DNA of 64,000 bases from NCBI GenBank assembly GCA_017311315.1, contig CM029638.1, positions 10,784,368 to 10,848,367 of the forward strand, written 5' to 3'. Positions within the stretch are counted from its first letter, which is position 1, and every line of letters starts with the position of its first letter. This DNA comes from Dendrocalamus latiflorus. Taxonomy: Eukaryota; Streptophyta; Magnoliopsida; Poales; Poaceae. Positions 11,669 to 23,800 of the stretch are shown piece by piece. A program made the position numbers and the translations under genes. Under the pieces are notes generated by a model. That model made no database searches and was not told where the DNA came from. It saw nothing but the letters and a program-made list of their open reading frames with translations.

Positions 11669-11880
11669 GTCTGGTTTTTGTGGCTGTGGGATATGGTTTT
11701 TGACTGAAATTTTTGAATTTTAACTGTTCACGATAGAGAGTACGGAGAGAGATACTCGTATGCAATTTTGGTTGATACAGATGATGGACTTTTAATGTGT
11801 ACTATAATTAAGTTGTAGACTCTATCTTAAAAAATACTCTGTTTAAAATGTAGATACTGTAGCAAAAGTCAAAAACCGGT
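11669..11880 (+). mobile_element. hAT-like MITE, copy A
   Basis: Same family as copies B and C: gactgaaatttttgaatttt, acggagagagatactcg, aaaatactctgtttaaaatg and gtagcaaaagtcaaaa in order. It interrupts the intron 1 part of the VMA22-like pseudogene, which resumes at about 11888. Confidence 0.75.
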
Positions 11881-12272
11881 TTAATTTCCATACATTTGCG
11901 TTAACAACTCCATTGTGTGGCTCCCCGAAACTTACCTGGATCCAATTTTTAATAACCGATCTACTTTTCTGAGTTGTTCATGTAGTGAGCATGCGAGACT
12001 CCGTATTGCCGTTCAGCCCTAGTCAGATTTACTGAATAACTGTTTGCCCGTTTTAGTACTTTTGTTTCTTTTTTTTTTTTTGAAACTTAGTACTTTTGTT
12101 TCTAGGGGTGGCTTTGATCTGGCAAGTGCTCGTCACTCGATGCGTACATTACGTGTTTCGAGTACGCTGTTTCATCATAAAGAGCAATCTGCGGCCACCA
12201 AGTAGCAAGTAGTAGATTCTGCAGACTTGCGATCATCAGGTAAGCCATGCACTAATTGAGTGACAATCTTAA

Positions 12273-12510
12273 GGGTCTGTTCTTTTCGGCTGCGATTTAT
12301 GTCTTTTAACTGAAATTTTTGAATTTTGGCTATTTACGGTACAGATTACGGAGAGATAGATACTCATTTGCGATTTTGGCTGGTACAGATGTTGGGCTTT
12401 TAACGCGTAGATCGTTTAACTTGTAGACCCCGTCTTGAAAAAATACTCTGTTTAAAAGTTAGATACTGTAGCAAAAGCCAAAAGCCGCCGGCTTGTGACG
12501 TAAAGAACAT
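12273..12510 (+). mobile_element. hAT-like MITE, copy B
   Basis: Begins GGGTCTGTTCTTTTCGGCTG and ends GACGTAAAGAACA. These form short imperfect terminal inverted repeats around TGTTCTTT. The internal blocks match copies A and C. Inserted in the intron 2 part of the pseudogene. Confidence 0.75.
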
Positions 12511-12571
12511 GTTATTAGCAATGAACGCTGCTATTACAAACAACATTGTTTTCAGGTAAGCCATGCACTAA

Positions 12572-12853
12572 GGTCCTGATCAACTCGGCTTCGGCTTCTG
12601 GCTTCTGGCTTATTTTTCACTATTCATAAGTTTTGTCTTTTTCTGAACTTTTGGCTTTTTATTGAGCTTTTTTGCCGGTTCTTTTTTTTCCCGTATTTGT
12701 TTGTATTATACGTAATGGGCTAACATATTTTTTTATTTTTAAATTTTTTTAAATTTAATTATGCTAAATAAGCCTCTGTCAGCTACAGTGCTTTTTTCAG
12801 CCAGCTACAGTGTTTTCAGCCATAAGCCACGAGCTTTTCAGCCGAACCGATCA
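12572..12853 (+). mobile_element. MITE with GGT(C/G)ATC termini
   Basis: Starts GGTCCTGATCAACTCGGCTT and ends AGCCGAACCGATCACC, imperfect inverted repeats of about 25 bp. Inside it has repeated cagctacagtg motifs. Inserted in the pseudogene intron 2 next to the sequence ccatgcactaa. Confidence 0.7.
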
Positions 12854-12950
12854 CCATCTTAAGCTGACAATATTTATTAGCAATGCGATGCTGCTATTAC
12901 AAACATCATTGTATTTCTTTCAAAGCTAGATCTTGGTCTGTTATTGTCTT

Positions 12951-13200
12951 GAAGCCCGCTCGTTTCAACTTTAACTTTTAGCTTCTGATTAATAATTTAC
13001 TATTCATTTATTTCAACTTTTTCGCTTTTTGGACTTTTCTGCCTTTTTCTGTATTTCTTCACATTGTCTATAATGAGATAAACTATTTTTAATTTTTAAA
13101 ATTTAATTACACTAAAAATCCACCATCAGCTACAGTGAGAAATAAACCAACTACAGTAAAAAAGCGATAAACCATCGTCAAACTAAGCACCACGAAACGG
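12951..13200 (+). mobile_element. MITE, third family in the pseudogene
   Basis: Starts near GCCCGCTCGTTTCAACTTT and ends near GCACCACGAAACGG, weakly inverted ends, with cagctacagtg motifs near its end like its neighbour at 12572. Pseudogene intron 2 sequence flanks it on both sides. Confidence 0.5.
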
Positions 13201-13341
13201 TTAGAACTTAAGAGTGGTGGTAATTCCACGTGCAAATCATGAACTATTGTTTGATCATGTTACAAAGTCAAATACTAATCATACACCACAGGGTGACCTC
13301 TATATGGTCTCACACATATGCACATACACATACACAAGTGC

Positions 13342-16211
13342 TGTAACATCCTGATTTTCAGGGTTTTTGAAGCTTTTAAAATAAAAATAACCACTTGAAT
13401 TTTTTTGAATTAATTAAAGCTTAATATGAATTTTCTAAAATTAAAAGTCTATTTTATTTAGGTTCCTTGTGCTTCAAGGAATTTCTCTAAATTTTCTAGA
13501 TTTTTTCTGAATTTATTTGCTATTTTCTAGAGCTCATATGAATTAAATCTTATTTCTAAAAATAGAAAACCCTTAGAAATTACCTAAAGGCCTTTGGGCC
13601 GAATTCTTAAATCTAGCCCGTTCTCTCTCCGACCGGCCCACTTTTCCCTTTTGGCCAGATTCGCATCGGCCGTCCAATCTGACCGATGCCACACGTCGGC
13701 CATCCAGCCCGTGCTTCGCAACGCCCGCCAGATCTCGTCATGCGCCATACGTCGTGCATCGAGAGCTCTGAGTACTATGCTTCATCCCCATTCAGCACCG
13801 CCGTGCGTGAGACGGACTCGTCTTGGCGTCCGCATCTGCTCCACGTGCATCGCCGACCATCTTCGCCCTAAACTTGGTGTCTGTGACCGCCATGCCACCG
13901 TCGTCATCTCTGCTCCAGACATCGTGTGTGTATCTGAGCCCGCCTCTCGGCGTCCGTGTATAAAACCCCGAGTCATCCCTCGTTTTTCGCACCAGAAGCC
14001 ATGTGCCGTCGTGATCTCATCACGTGTGGCCGAGTTCGTCGTTGGATTCGTCGCCGTCTTCATCAGTTGTCCTTCCCGTCAGTGAGTTCTTGTTGTCCGC
14101 CATCTCCATCCGGTTGGTCACCACTGCTCTGTTTCACCCGTTGCGCCACCCCTTCGCTCGCCGAAATGCCACCCCGATTTCTGCCTCGCCGCGACATCAG
14201 CGGTGATGCCAGTCACACCCACGCCCCGGTGACTCTTCGGCTTCTCCGTGAACCCAATCCACCGTGCACCGAGCCACTAATGTGTGGGTCCCACATGTCA
14301 GATCCACTATTTCTATGAACCCGTGAGTCGAGCCGAGTCAGCAACCACCTCATCGTCCTCGTTACCCTACCATGTGGGTGCCACGTTAGCCCTATATGCC
14401 ACATCATTAGCCCAGTCATCTAGTGCATTGTTTTACGAGCCAAGTCCATCGTAATCCACTATTCTATGCACCCGGTGCACAGCATAGTACCCTTTCTCAA
14501 CTTTTAGTATTTTTCAACCATTTAATTTTTCAAGAGCCCGTTCTTCTCCGTCCTAGTTCCGATCGATCCGATTCTTTTTCCTAAATTCATTTAAAATTAA
14601 GCTCTATCTTTTGGTTCTAGTTTTGAAGTTTTGGAATTCAATTGGTTTTATTTGATTTTATTTGTGCCTCATTCGCTTTCTTTCTCGTTTGATCACATCT
14701 TCGAAGGAGCAGAAGCATCACCAGAATATCAAGAAATGATAACTATGCAAGACTAAGACAAGTCATGTCGTTTGATAATGTTGAACCTAATTTCCAAATC
14801 TATTTATTTATTATTTTGTTTTAAATTAAGATGCATTGCTATTTTATTACAAACCTTTATATATGGTAGTTATCGTCCAATTTGATTAATCCTACCTTTG
14901 ATAATTTGAATGCCATGATTGCCATTGTCACCATACGATGAGTATTTATCTAGAAATACAATACTAGCATCTATTTAGGTTGTACGTTTACTATGCTTAG
15001 CCATGGTTATAGTACGTTAGGTTTAGCATCACATGTTAATTAATTACTTTGACTTAATGAGATATTGAATCGTAGCGGTTAACCACAGTTATAAAATTTG
15101 TACACCATGACTTGGGTAGTGTTCTTAGTGTTGGTTATACAAAATGGTTTTTACTTGGGTGAATGATCGTGCAGTAAAGGGGGAATTGTAGTCAGCACTT
15201 TTGGGATGTGGATGTTTAACATGGATAATGTTTAAGGATTTAACTTTATGCGCCATTGACCTGAGCCTTATCGTATAACCACATGTCCAGTATGGGATGG
15301 ACCTAACTGATTAATTTATAATATTTCAATTTCAATTCCGTCATTAGAGTGAATGTGGTTTGGTCATAGCTATGGATCCACATTAAGGGAGTAGATGAAA
15401 TTGAGTGGAGATTAAGCTTTGTAAAGGCCTTGTCATGAGCTCTCTACCGCACACCAAATAAAGTGTGTTAATCTAGTAGCAATACAAGATGATCATGTTT
15501 TGTGGATAAAGTTGTGCAGCCTCTGCAGAGTGTAAAACTATTTGAATAGTTGTATCTTAGGTCATGAATAATGCTAAGTGATTTCACAAGAGGGTTATGT
15601 TTTTCATAAAATCTTGGTTGGTTGGGAAGCGAATAGTTAGTTCACCTGTGGTTTATTCAACCTTTTGATTTATTAATTATTTATTTATGTTCTTTCCAAA
15701 AATACGCTTTCAATCTATTTATTATATTTACTTTAAAATTACTGTTTTTTGCAAAGTAACCATTCAGTTATCCTTTGTTAAGCCTTACATCATTATCTAT
15801 TGCATCTTTGTAGCAAACGACTTGCCGAGTACTCTATGTATTTACGGTTATATCCATATTTGTTCAGTTGCTAAAGAAAAACCATATCAGACAGAAGTAT
15901 TTTGAGGAGGTCTCGTCGACAACTTTGCGAATTAGGACTTCGCTCCCAGTCGATTGTCTGTGGGCATGTCGAATGATTACTACGTTTATTTCCGTTTTTC
16001 GCCGCTAGTTTTCTTAAGCCCTTCATGCTATTATCTGTAAGCTCGACCATAAGGTCGCAACTCTGATAATTAATAATATTTGAGTCTTTTTCTTGGTTGA
16101 ACGTGAATATAGTTGATATTTCAATTATGATTCCACTGTGTGCACTAACGTGATGTTGGACTAGTGCAGAATATACAGAAGAGTCCAAATTTGTAGATTC
16201 GGATCTCTACA
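13342..16211 (+). mobile_element. Solo LTR, 2870 bp, 5-bp target duplication
   Basis: Begins TGTAACATCC and ends GGATCTCTACA (TG...CA, with TGTA/TACA inverted tips). It is flanked by direct repeats AGTGC at 13337-13341 and 16212-16216. No second LTR or coding domain follows, so the internal part was lost, most simply by LTR-LTR recombination. The middle (13600-14450) is GC-rich and the ends AT-rich, as in the left-edge LTR. Such long LTRs are typical of gypsy elements of the Tekay/Retand type, but the lineage is an inference. Confidence 0.85.
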
Positions 16212-16530
16212 AGTGCGCTTCTTAGCACACGGCTAGAAAGACGGAGACCGAATATACATTTATGACCTTATAAAATTTCTATTCAAAACCTACTTACCTA
16301 CATAAATGTAGATATCAAGATTTTAACCTATGGTCAAAGTGGTACACTCACGATTTTACCACCCCGGTTCCCAAAATACCCTTATTTCTGAAAATATAAG
16401 GAAGCACGAGATTGATTTGAGTTTACCAAAACTATCAGGACATCATTTATTACGTACCAATGGGGTGAGAGAGAGAGTGTTCTGGCAGTGTTTATGACTG
16501 AAGAGACGAAATTTGCCATTCAGTCATTAA

Positions 16531-16824
16531 GAGCATGTACAATGCAAGATGCTTATATATGAATGCTTAAAGAGAGAGAATATAGCCACATCATCAAGCA
16601 CCCATGCAAAAGTTATTCCCTCCAATGCAAGCATCTCTTCGATGGGTGCTTAGATGCTATATTTTCTATTAATAGAATCAGTTATATACATAAGCATCTA
16701 GTAAGCACTGGTGCTTATTTAAGCATCGATGCTTCAAAATAAGCACCTTATCTATCCTATGTGACAAGAAAAAACAGTTTTTCATTGCTAAGCACCTCTC
16801 TAAGAGCCTGCATTGTACATGCTC
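16531..16824. mobile_element. Tourist-like MITE with TAA duplication
   Basis: Terminal inverted repeats GAGCATGTACAATGC / GCATTGTACATGCTC are flanked by TAA at 16528-16530 and 16825-16827. The 3-bp duplication and size (294 bp) fit PIF/Harbinger-derived Tourist elements. It lies 1.0-1.3 kb upstream of the DCL4 start codon. Confidence 0.9.
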
Positions 16825-16997
16825 TAAAGGGTTCAAGCCACAGCAACGTCGAGGCACAGGCACGGCCGCACCACCACGCCTCACTGAGTCACTGACTACG
16901 CGGGCCCAGACCACTCGTCACTCCACACCAGTGCTCCGGCCCACGGGCTATATCGCGACTGCGTCACCTCCTCAACCCAGGTCGTATCACCGCATCA

Positions 16998-17343
16998 GGG
17001 CAAGTACAATAGAAGAAGTGGCTGCCACCTCTAGGACTAGCCACATAAGCAAAAAGACTACATGTGGCTCATGTGGAGGTAGCTAATACAATGAGTAGAG
17101 TAGAGGTTACCTCTACTAAAGCACTCAAACATTTAATACTTACATAAATATATCAGGGGTCACCTCTTGCATGAGGGGTAGTTTATCTCTCTCTCCTCGT
17201 ATAATGTGCTAGAGGTCACCTCTTGCATGAGGGGCAGCTTACTTCTCTCTCTTCTTTTCTCTCTCTTCCACTTAGGATTATGCTGATGTGGATTTCACTA
17301 AAGACAACCTAGTCAGCACCATTGTACTTGCTCTCAGCTGCAT
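16998..17343. mobile_element. Second Tourist-like MITE, TCA duplication
   Basis: Termini GGGCAAGTACAAT / ATTGTACTTGCTC are inverted repeats flanked by TCA at 16995-16997 and 17344-17346. Inside, gtcacctcttgcatgagggg occurs twice in tandem, about 62 bp apart (near 17158 and 17216). It ends 480 bp before the DCL4 ATG, so it sits in or next to the promoter. Confidence 0.85.
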
Positions 17344-17823
17344 GCATTGCACACGCCGCAGCGAGAACTGGAAACAACCCAGCTACAGTTCGTTTCCTAA
17401 CGTGCGCGTGACCCTACCTGTCAGGCACGTCAGGTCGGGCCCCGCGCCTCTCGTGCTCCGCGAGGAACCTGCCATTTCTCGCTGTGGTGACCCGCTTTAC
17501 CTTCTGACTTTTTACTTCCTAACTTCATATTTTTTTTATTTATTTGTATTGATTGTAATCAATATAATATAATATAATTTAATCCATTACCTATTATAAT
17601 CGATTCCTAAATTCTAAGGTAAGCTGAAAAGCAAAGGAAGCCGTGCGGAACCCAGCCTCTGACGCGACGCGACGCGACTTTGCTCGTCCCCCCTTCCTGC
17701 CCCAGCTTCACACGCATTCCCCGTCAGCACGCTTCACAGCCACCCCCCCCCAAAGGGTCTCGCACAGAGAGAGACGGAGTGGGAGAAAGGGAGAGCGCTT
17801 TGCTTCCGCTCGAAGCTTCCGCC
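17344..17823 (+). promoter_or_regulatory. DCL4 promoter and 5' UTR region
   Basis: Region between the MITE and the start codon. It has an AT-rich tract (about 17560-17580, aatataatataatataattt) that could serve as a TATA element, then a GC-rich stretch (17640-17820) with repeated gacgc units that is probably the 5' UTR. The start codon at 17824 has a good plant context (gccATGGgc). The transcription start is not visible. Confidence 0.45.
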
Positions 17824-20800
17824 ATGGGCGACGCCCCGGTCGCCGCGGGGTGCGCGGGGGAGCCCAAGGATCCGAGGACGATCGCGCGCAAGTAAGCGCC
17901 CTACCGAGCCCGCCCGCACTTTTTTCTCCCGATTTTATGGCATTTTTTGTCGGGGCGCTCTGTGCGTGCGTGTGCGTCTTTTGCGGATTATTTGGTGGAG
18001 TTGTGAAGCAGCGGGACTCGCGGTGATTTTTTGATCGACACTTTCGCGTCAGGTGACCGCTTCATCATCGGTCTATTGCTGATTTGGGAGTTTTTTCCCC
18101 GGAGGTTTTGGATGGGTTTTACGGTGCGATTGTTTGTTGAGCAGTTCACGCTCTATGCCCTATTGTCTAGATTGATTTGATTCAAGCATCGCTTTCGTGA
18201 TTAATTTTGAGGAGTTTTCGATCCGGTTGCGATCTGTTTGTACAAATTTGGATGTTTAATGCTTGCTGGTTTCGTTTACTGCAAAGCGAACCCCCTTCTA
18301 AATTTTAATTTCTACGATTCGATCCTGCCCGAGACTTTCTCGGGGAAGGCGCTGCATGTCTTTGCATCGGTAGCTCGTCAGGTTTCCTACTGACAGCGGT
18401 GGATGGGGCATTCAAAGCTTGTGTTAATGTGTAGTATATACGCAATTACTCTGTGACAATGCCGCGCGCCAGATAAAGAACATGTCAATGCATAAATGGG
18501 GCTAATAATTATCTGAGATTTCGTGGTGATTTTGCACCCTGCCTTGCACGCACTCCTATTCTCTGTGGCAAGAGAGGGACAGCCTTTTCATTGTATTTTG
18601 AATGGTGCAGTGCCTGCTTTTATATCTCACGAGACAAACTATTGGTGTTTTGATGCATTACCTGATTACCTCAGCTTTTGTTCATGCATGATTCCTCTGT
18701 TTTGTTCAAACTATACAGAATTTTGGGAGAACAGCATTATATGTTCTAGTTTTGTGCTTTTAGGTATCAACTGGATCTTTGCAAAAGGGCTGTCGAGGAG
18801 AACATCATAGTGTACCTCGGGACGGGGTGTGGGAAGACCCACATTGCTGTGCTGCTCATTTACGAGCTTGGCCACCTCATCCGCAAGCCCAGCGGTGAGG
18901 TCTGCATCTTCCTCGCCCCAACCATCCCCCTCGTCCGCCAGGTAGATTACCTCCTTCCTCTTCCCACTGCAGTATTTTATTTTCTTGGGGAAGGATCGCA
19001 CGGTAGGTAATGATACCACCAACTTGCTCCTGATTGCTCTTTGTTGTTACACGAGGGTTTCCAATTAATGATTATGTTCAACTTTGCACATCATACTTTT
19101 TTGGATAAAATATGGGAATCGGGAACATGGGCTCTTAATTTCTCACTAGGTTAATTGTGCACCCTCAATTGTCCATGAATGGCTATAAGCCTATAACTGC
19201 ATCTTTTGGACTGAGTACAGCTAAATGCTTAATCAGTTATCTTCTGCACTCTAAAAAAACCGTGCTCTTCCTCTTTATCTATATTTTACAGCAAGCGATG
19301 GTGATTGCAAATTCCACAAATTTTAAAGTTCAGTGTTATTATGGGAATGGCAAAAACTCAAGAGATCATCAGGAATGGGAGAAAGAGATGGAGGTGTTTG
19401 AGGTATGCTTGGCTGTACATTCTCTTTGCAGATCAATCACATTGAGATTCCTGTTTGAAAAAGATTGGCTTATATGAAAGAAGAATTTGTGGAGAGTTAG
19501 TTGCCGTATCATAAGTTATTTTACGATGCATGTGCCCAAAGATTTTGGAGAAGAATTTTCAACTGGATATTCATGTATAAACCCGCATACTTTCTTTTGA
19601 AACTATGGGTCTGACTCTGTGTAACATATAAACAACAGATACATCAATATTCCCATTCATTTTTGTCAAAATATAATCCAGTTGGGTTCATCTTTTGGTC
19701 TACTCCATTGATAAGATTTTTGCTTTGCTTGTGCTACTGCAGGTCCTCGTAATGACCCCCCAAATATTATTGCATAATTTGCGGCATTGTTTCATCAAGA
19801 TGAAGTCAATTGCACTTTTGATATTCGATGAATGCCATCATGCACAAGCGCAAAAGCGGCATCCATATGCACAAATTATGAAGGTAGTCGCAAGATTTTC
19901 TTGCTTCAGTAAAATTTTCTTTTCAATGTCCGAACTATCTCATCTGTTGGAATACTTAGGTTTTGTAGCATTTAGGCCACTGAACTTCCCAACTATACCT
20001 GTACATTATTGAATATTCTTTCACTTGAATTCTTTCTGATAAATTACATCCACATGCCAAGAGTTGCCTTGCTGGTGTTGACAGAATTTTATTGGAGTGT
20101 AAATTGCTTGGTGCGTACTGGTGGGAGAATTCCTGCCTGCAGGGGCAGGAATAGACTGGATACACAGCATTTGTTGCTGACGATATCCTTATTCATATTT
20201 GTTTATGCGATGTGGAATTAAATTGAAATAAAACCCAACAGGGTACAGATAGATAAGAGAACAAATGTGAATACATTTTAGATAACAGAAATGTACAAAT
20301 ATGGAACAAATGTGGATACAAACGTACAATTTTGAATAATGTGTTCAAATTTGTGTCTGAGTATGCTAAGATGCTTATGGATATGGATGTTAGATGCTCC
20401 AGATATAGTTTGTATCAACTTCCAGCGCACTTGCTTATCTGTTTTATGGCCTTTTACTGTTCCCATAAAAGATCCCCTTGTATTTTCCGTATTGCATGGT
20501 ATTGTTATTTTTAGCCACAATCTGATGACCACTTGTTTCCTGTTTTCCTGTCAACATTTGGCCATCACATCATTAAACGGTGCCAGACACTGTTATGCAG
20601 TCGTTTTGGCTTGACCGCATTGCTAGTTGGAAGTTGCAAACCAATTGGTCAAATTTAATTGCTCATAAACTATCAAATTTATGCAGTTGTTACTGGTAAT
20701 ATATCTTGAATAATGCTATTTAATTCAATGAAATGCAGAATTTTCAGTCTGAAAAATATCTGTAACAATGTTTCAGGAATTTTACAATAATAATGTCGTG

Positions 20801-23800
20801 AAACCCCCTCGTATTTTTGGCATGACTGCTTCACCAATAATTGGAAAAGGTAATGACAATTTAATGTCAGTGTTGAGTGCTATGACAATGGTTTGCCTCT
20901 TGAATTACCTTTGGTATAGCAACCATATTCTCTTGAAGTCTTGATATTCCATCTAAAAGTTAGGACATAGTCTTGCCCTCATGTAATCAATGCTTGGATC
21001 CTGTTTTGTTTCCATTAGTTTGTGCTTTCGAATTTTTTATGGCACATGGTAAATGTGGCTAAAATTTTCCAGACCAATTTAAGAAAATCTTGAACAGCAG
21101 TGCACAGCGTGTTTTCACATTGGTTCTATACCTTGCATCCAAGTTGGTATTTCGTAATTCTTTTAGGAACTACTAAACCAATGCTAACTTTAAATGAGTC
21201 AGGTTTATGCAATTTATTATCTATATCTCGTGTAATTCATAATTGTTCACTGTCACTAATGTTAATATTGACTCTTGTAATTAAACTTGTCTTGTTAGTA
21301 ATGGCTCATATTTTTAGGGATTTGATAGGTTTTGTTTTGCTCCAATATATGTGGTTGGCATGTGCTGAGGAATTTTTAGTGGTTGACACTTGACAAAAAG
21401 GTCTAATTAATCCAATCCTAGTTTAAAAAACCAGACCGGACCGGCGGTTAAACCGGAAAAGACCAGAAATGGTGCCTAGCCCGGTCCGGTTGGGTGCAAA
21501 GACTGTTCATGCACATGAACCACCCTGAACTGGAGAAAAGATGGTTAAACCGGCCGGTTTCACAATGAACCGGACTTGCACCGGGACCGGTCAGACCAAC
21601 GGTGCTTGCTGGACGCAAAAAGTGAAATTCATGGGCGTGGGGATTCGAACGTATGTCACGGAGGGAGCAAGATGAGCTCCCAGAGCCCACATAACCAACT
21701 GGCCAAGGCTGGTTTGCTGCCTTTCGTGGGGAATAACTATACTTAACGCTGATTTTCTATGCCGTACCATAGGCAACTATTATTTTATTATATTTTACAG
21801 AACCGGCGGTTTGACCGCTGAACTGACATACTCACCAGGTTGATCACTGGCCTGGTTTTTAAAGCTATGAATCCAATGGAAGGGAAACACACCAAAGAAA
21901 AAAACTGATTCCTGTGCATTAAAATTTAATACTTGAAACTGCAATTGTTTCCTAAACAAAGAATGCTGCAATTATGTTTTGTTATTTCGACATAATTCCT
22001 TACTGTGATGAATTGTATGTTAACTTTATCAACAGGTAGATGAATTGAATCTATAGTCCATATATTGTTACCAAAGCAAAGAGGCAAATTGGACTTAAAC
22101 ACATAGAAGAGTATTCCTGCCGAAGTTTTGCCTTGTGAATTGTAGTTTTGCACATTTTCATCTATTCAACTCATATGTGTGTCATTCTTTGCCTGGGTCT
22201 ATCCTCTGTTACCATCTTCACCATCTCTGATGGTTTGAGTCATAAAAATGGTCGCCTTGTTATGGCCGCTTCCTAATACATCCATCACAGGAACAGGAGG
22301 CATCGCTGCCTCTCATCCTTTTGCTCCAAATCTTAGGAGGACAAACCTATGTTCATCTTCCTCTACCTGCTTGTTACAATGTTTATTATCCAAAAGGCCA
22401 AAACAGGATGAGCGAAGGACCGATGTTTAATGTTTTACGCTGTTGGTTCGTTGGAACAGAATGTTTTTTAAGATTAAAATGCTACAAATGTTATGGTTAG
22501 GGGTCTAGAAAACAGTGACTAACACAACACAACTTGAACAGATCGCTAGTGTTGCTTTCTATCATGTTATTCTTCCTCTACAGTTGTATCGGATTTGGCT
22601 ATAGTTCTTCCATTCTCCATGCACATGTATGGTATTTTAATTTAAGCATGTATCTTCGAGTAATTATCATATTTATGTTTTCTATGGCAGGTGGGTCTAA
22701 TAAACTTACTTACACCAAATGTATCAACAGTCTCGAGGAGTTGCTCCATGCAAAGGTACGTGCTCCCCACAAGATTTGCTGGGATTCAGGGATATTACTT
22801 ATTGACATTTGGCCTTGTAAAACTTCTGACTCTCTATTGACATTTGGCCTTGTAAAACTTCTGACTCTCTATTGACATTTGGCCTTGTAAAACTTCTGAC
22901 TCTCATGTTGGATAGGTTTGTTCAGTTGATAATGTAGAACTTGAAAGTGTGGTTGCTTCTCCTGATATGGAGGTGTACTTGTATGGCCCAGTTAGTTACT
23001 CTAACCTTACTGTAACTTACAACAAAGAGCTTGATGGCTTAAAGGTTCAGGTAAAATTTTGTTATGCTATTATTCTGGAATTATCATTGTTGCAATTAAC
23101 ACAAGCTTATGTGTTCTATTCTCTCTTGTTTTCCCTTTCATTATCTACTGAGCTGAAAACAGAGTGAGTGCATGCTAAGAGAGAGCCTATGCGATTTCAA
23201 GGATTCTCAGAAGAAACTGAAGTCCCTATGGAGGTTACATGAAAATTTGATTTTCTGTTTGCAAGAACTTGGTTCTTTTGGAGCTCTGCAAGTGAGTTAC
23301 CACCGTTTGGTCAAATAATGTTTTTAAAACTCTTATCTGTAAGTTTTTGTCTCAATTGTTTTTCCTTTCCTTTCCTTTTTCCTTTTTTTTTGCCGGGGGG
23401 GGGGGGGGGGGGTATTGTCAGTCTTGCTGCTAGTGAATTTCTCCAGCAAGTGGTGCTAGGATTTATGGAAATATTCTACTGTAAACGATCAGTACCTTGT
23501 CTCTGTACAAAGTTGCCACCTTTCCTTTCTGAAGACATATCTCTTGTGGTTCTTCTTACTGTAGTGTGCATCTGGCAACATGCGTGGTTGGATTCCACTA
23601 GACAGATCCCTCACTATGAAAAAGCTGTTCTAGGTTTGTAGATTCCAAATCACTCAATTTCTTGCGAAGTTGCAAGAACTGTTGCTATTGGAACAAAAGC
23701 ATGTGTTTTCCTTGTGGTTTGGTACTGCCCTCTTGTGTTGTGTTTAATGGTTATAAGATTAGTTGAACTGGAATCGAACTGCAGTTTTGCAATCTTGCTG

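Larger units (their letters stand above)
11638..13272 (+). pseudogene. Broken partial copy of the VMA22-like gene
   Basis: Stretches of this region match the intact gene at 54297-56786, in the same order. A piece of intron 1 (gagcacaagcttatg; 11888-12060 matches about 54799-55000) is followed by all of exon 2 (12106-12239 against 55040-55172), pieces of intron 2, and sequence up to the exon 3 acceptor (13200-13272 against 55310-55368). Exon 2 here has one extra T after its first codons and an in-frame-type change giving AAG TAG, so it cannot code. Exons 1 and 3-6 are absent. The intron pieces show this was a DNA-level duplication, not a processed copy. At least four MITE insertions split it, and part of intron 2 appears twice (near 12514 and 12880). 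Confidence 0.9.

Noticed and set aside
13594..14085. ORF of 163 codons on the plus strand
   Set aside because: Inside the solo LTR, in its GC-rich middle. No domain, and the same area is open in other frames.
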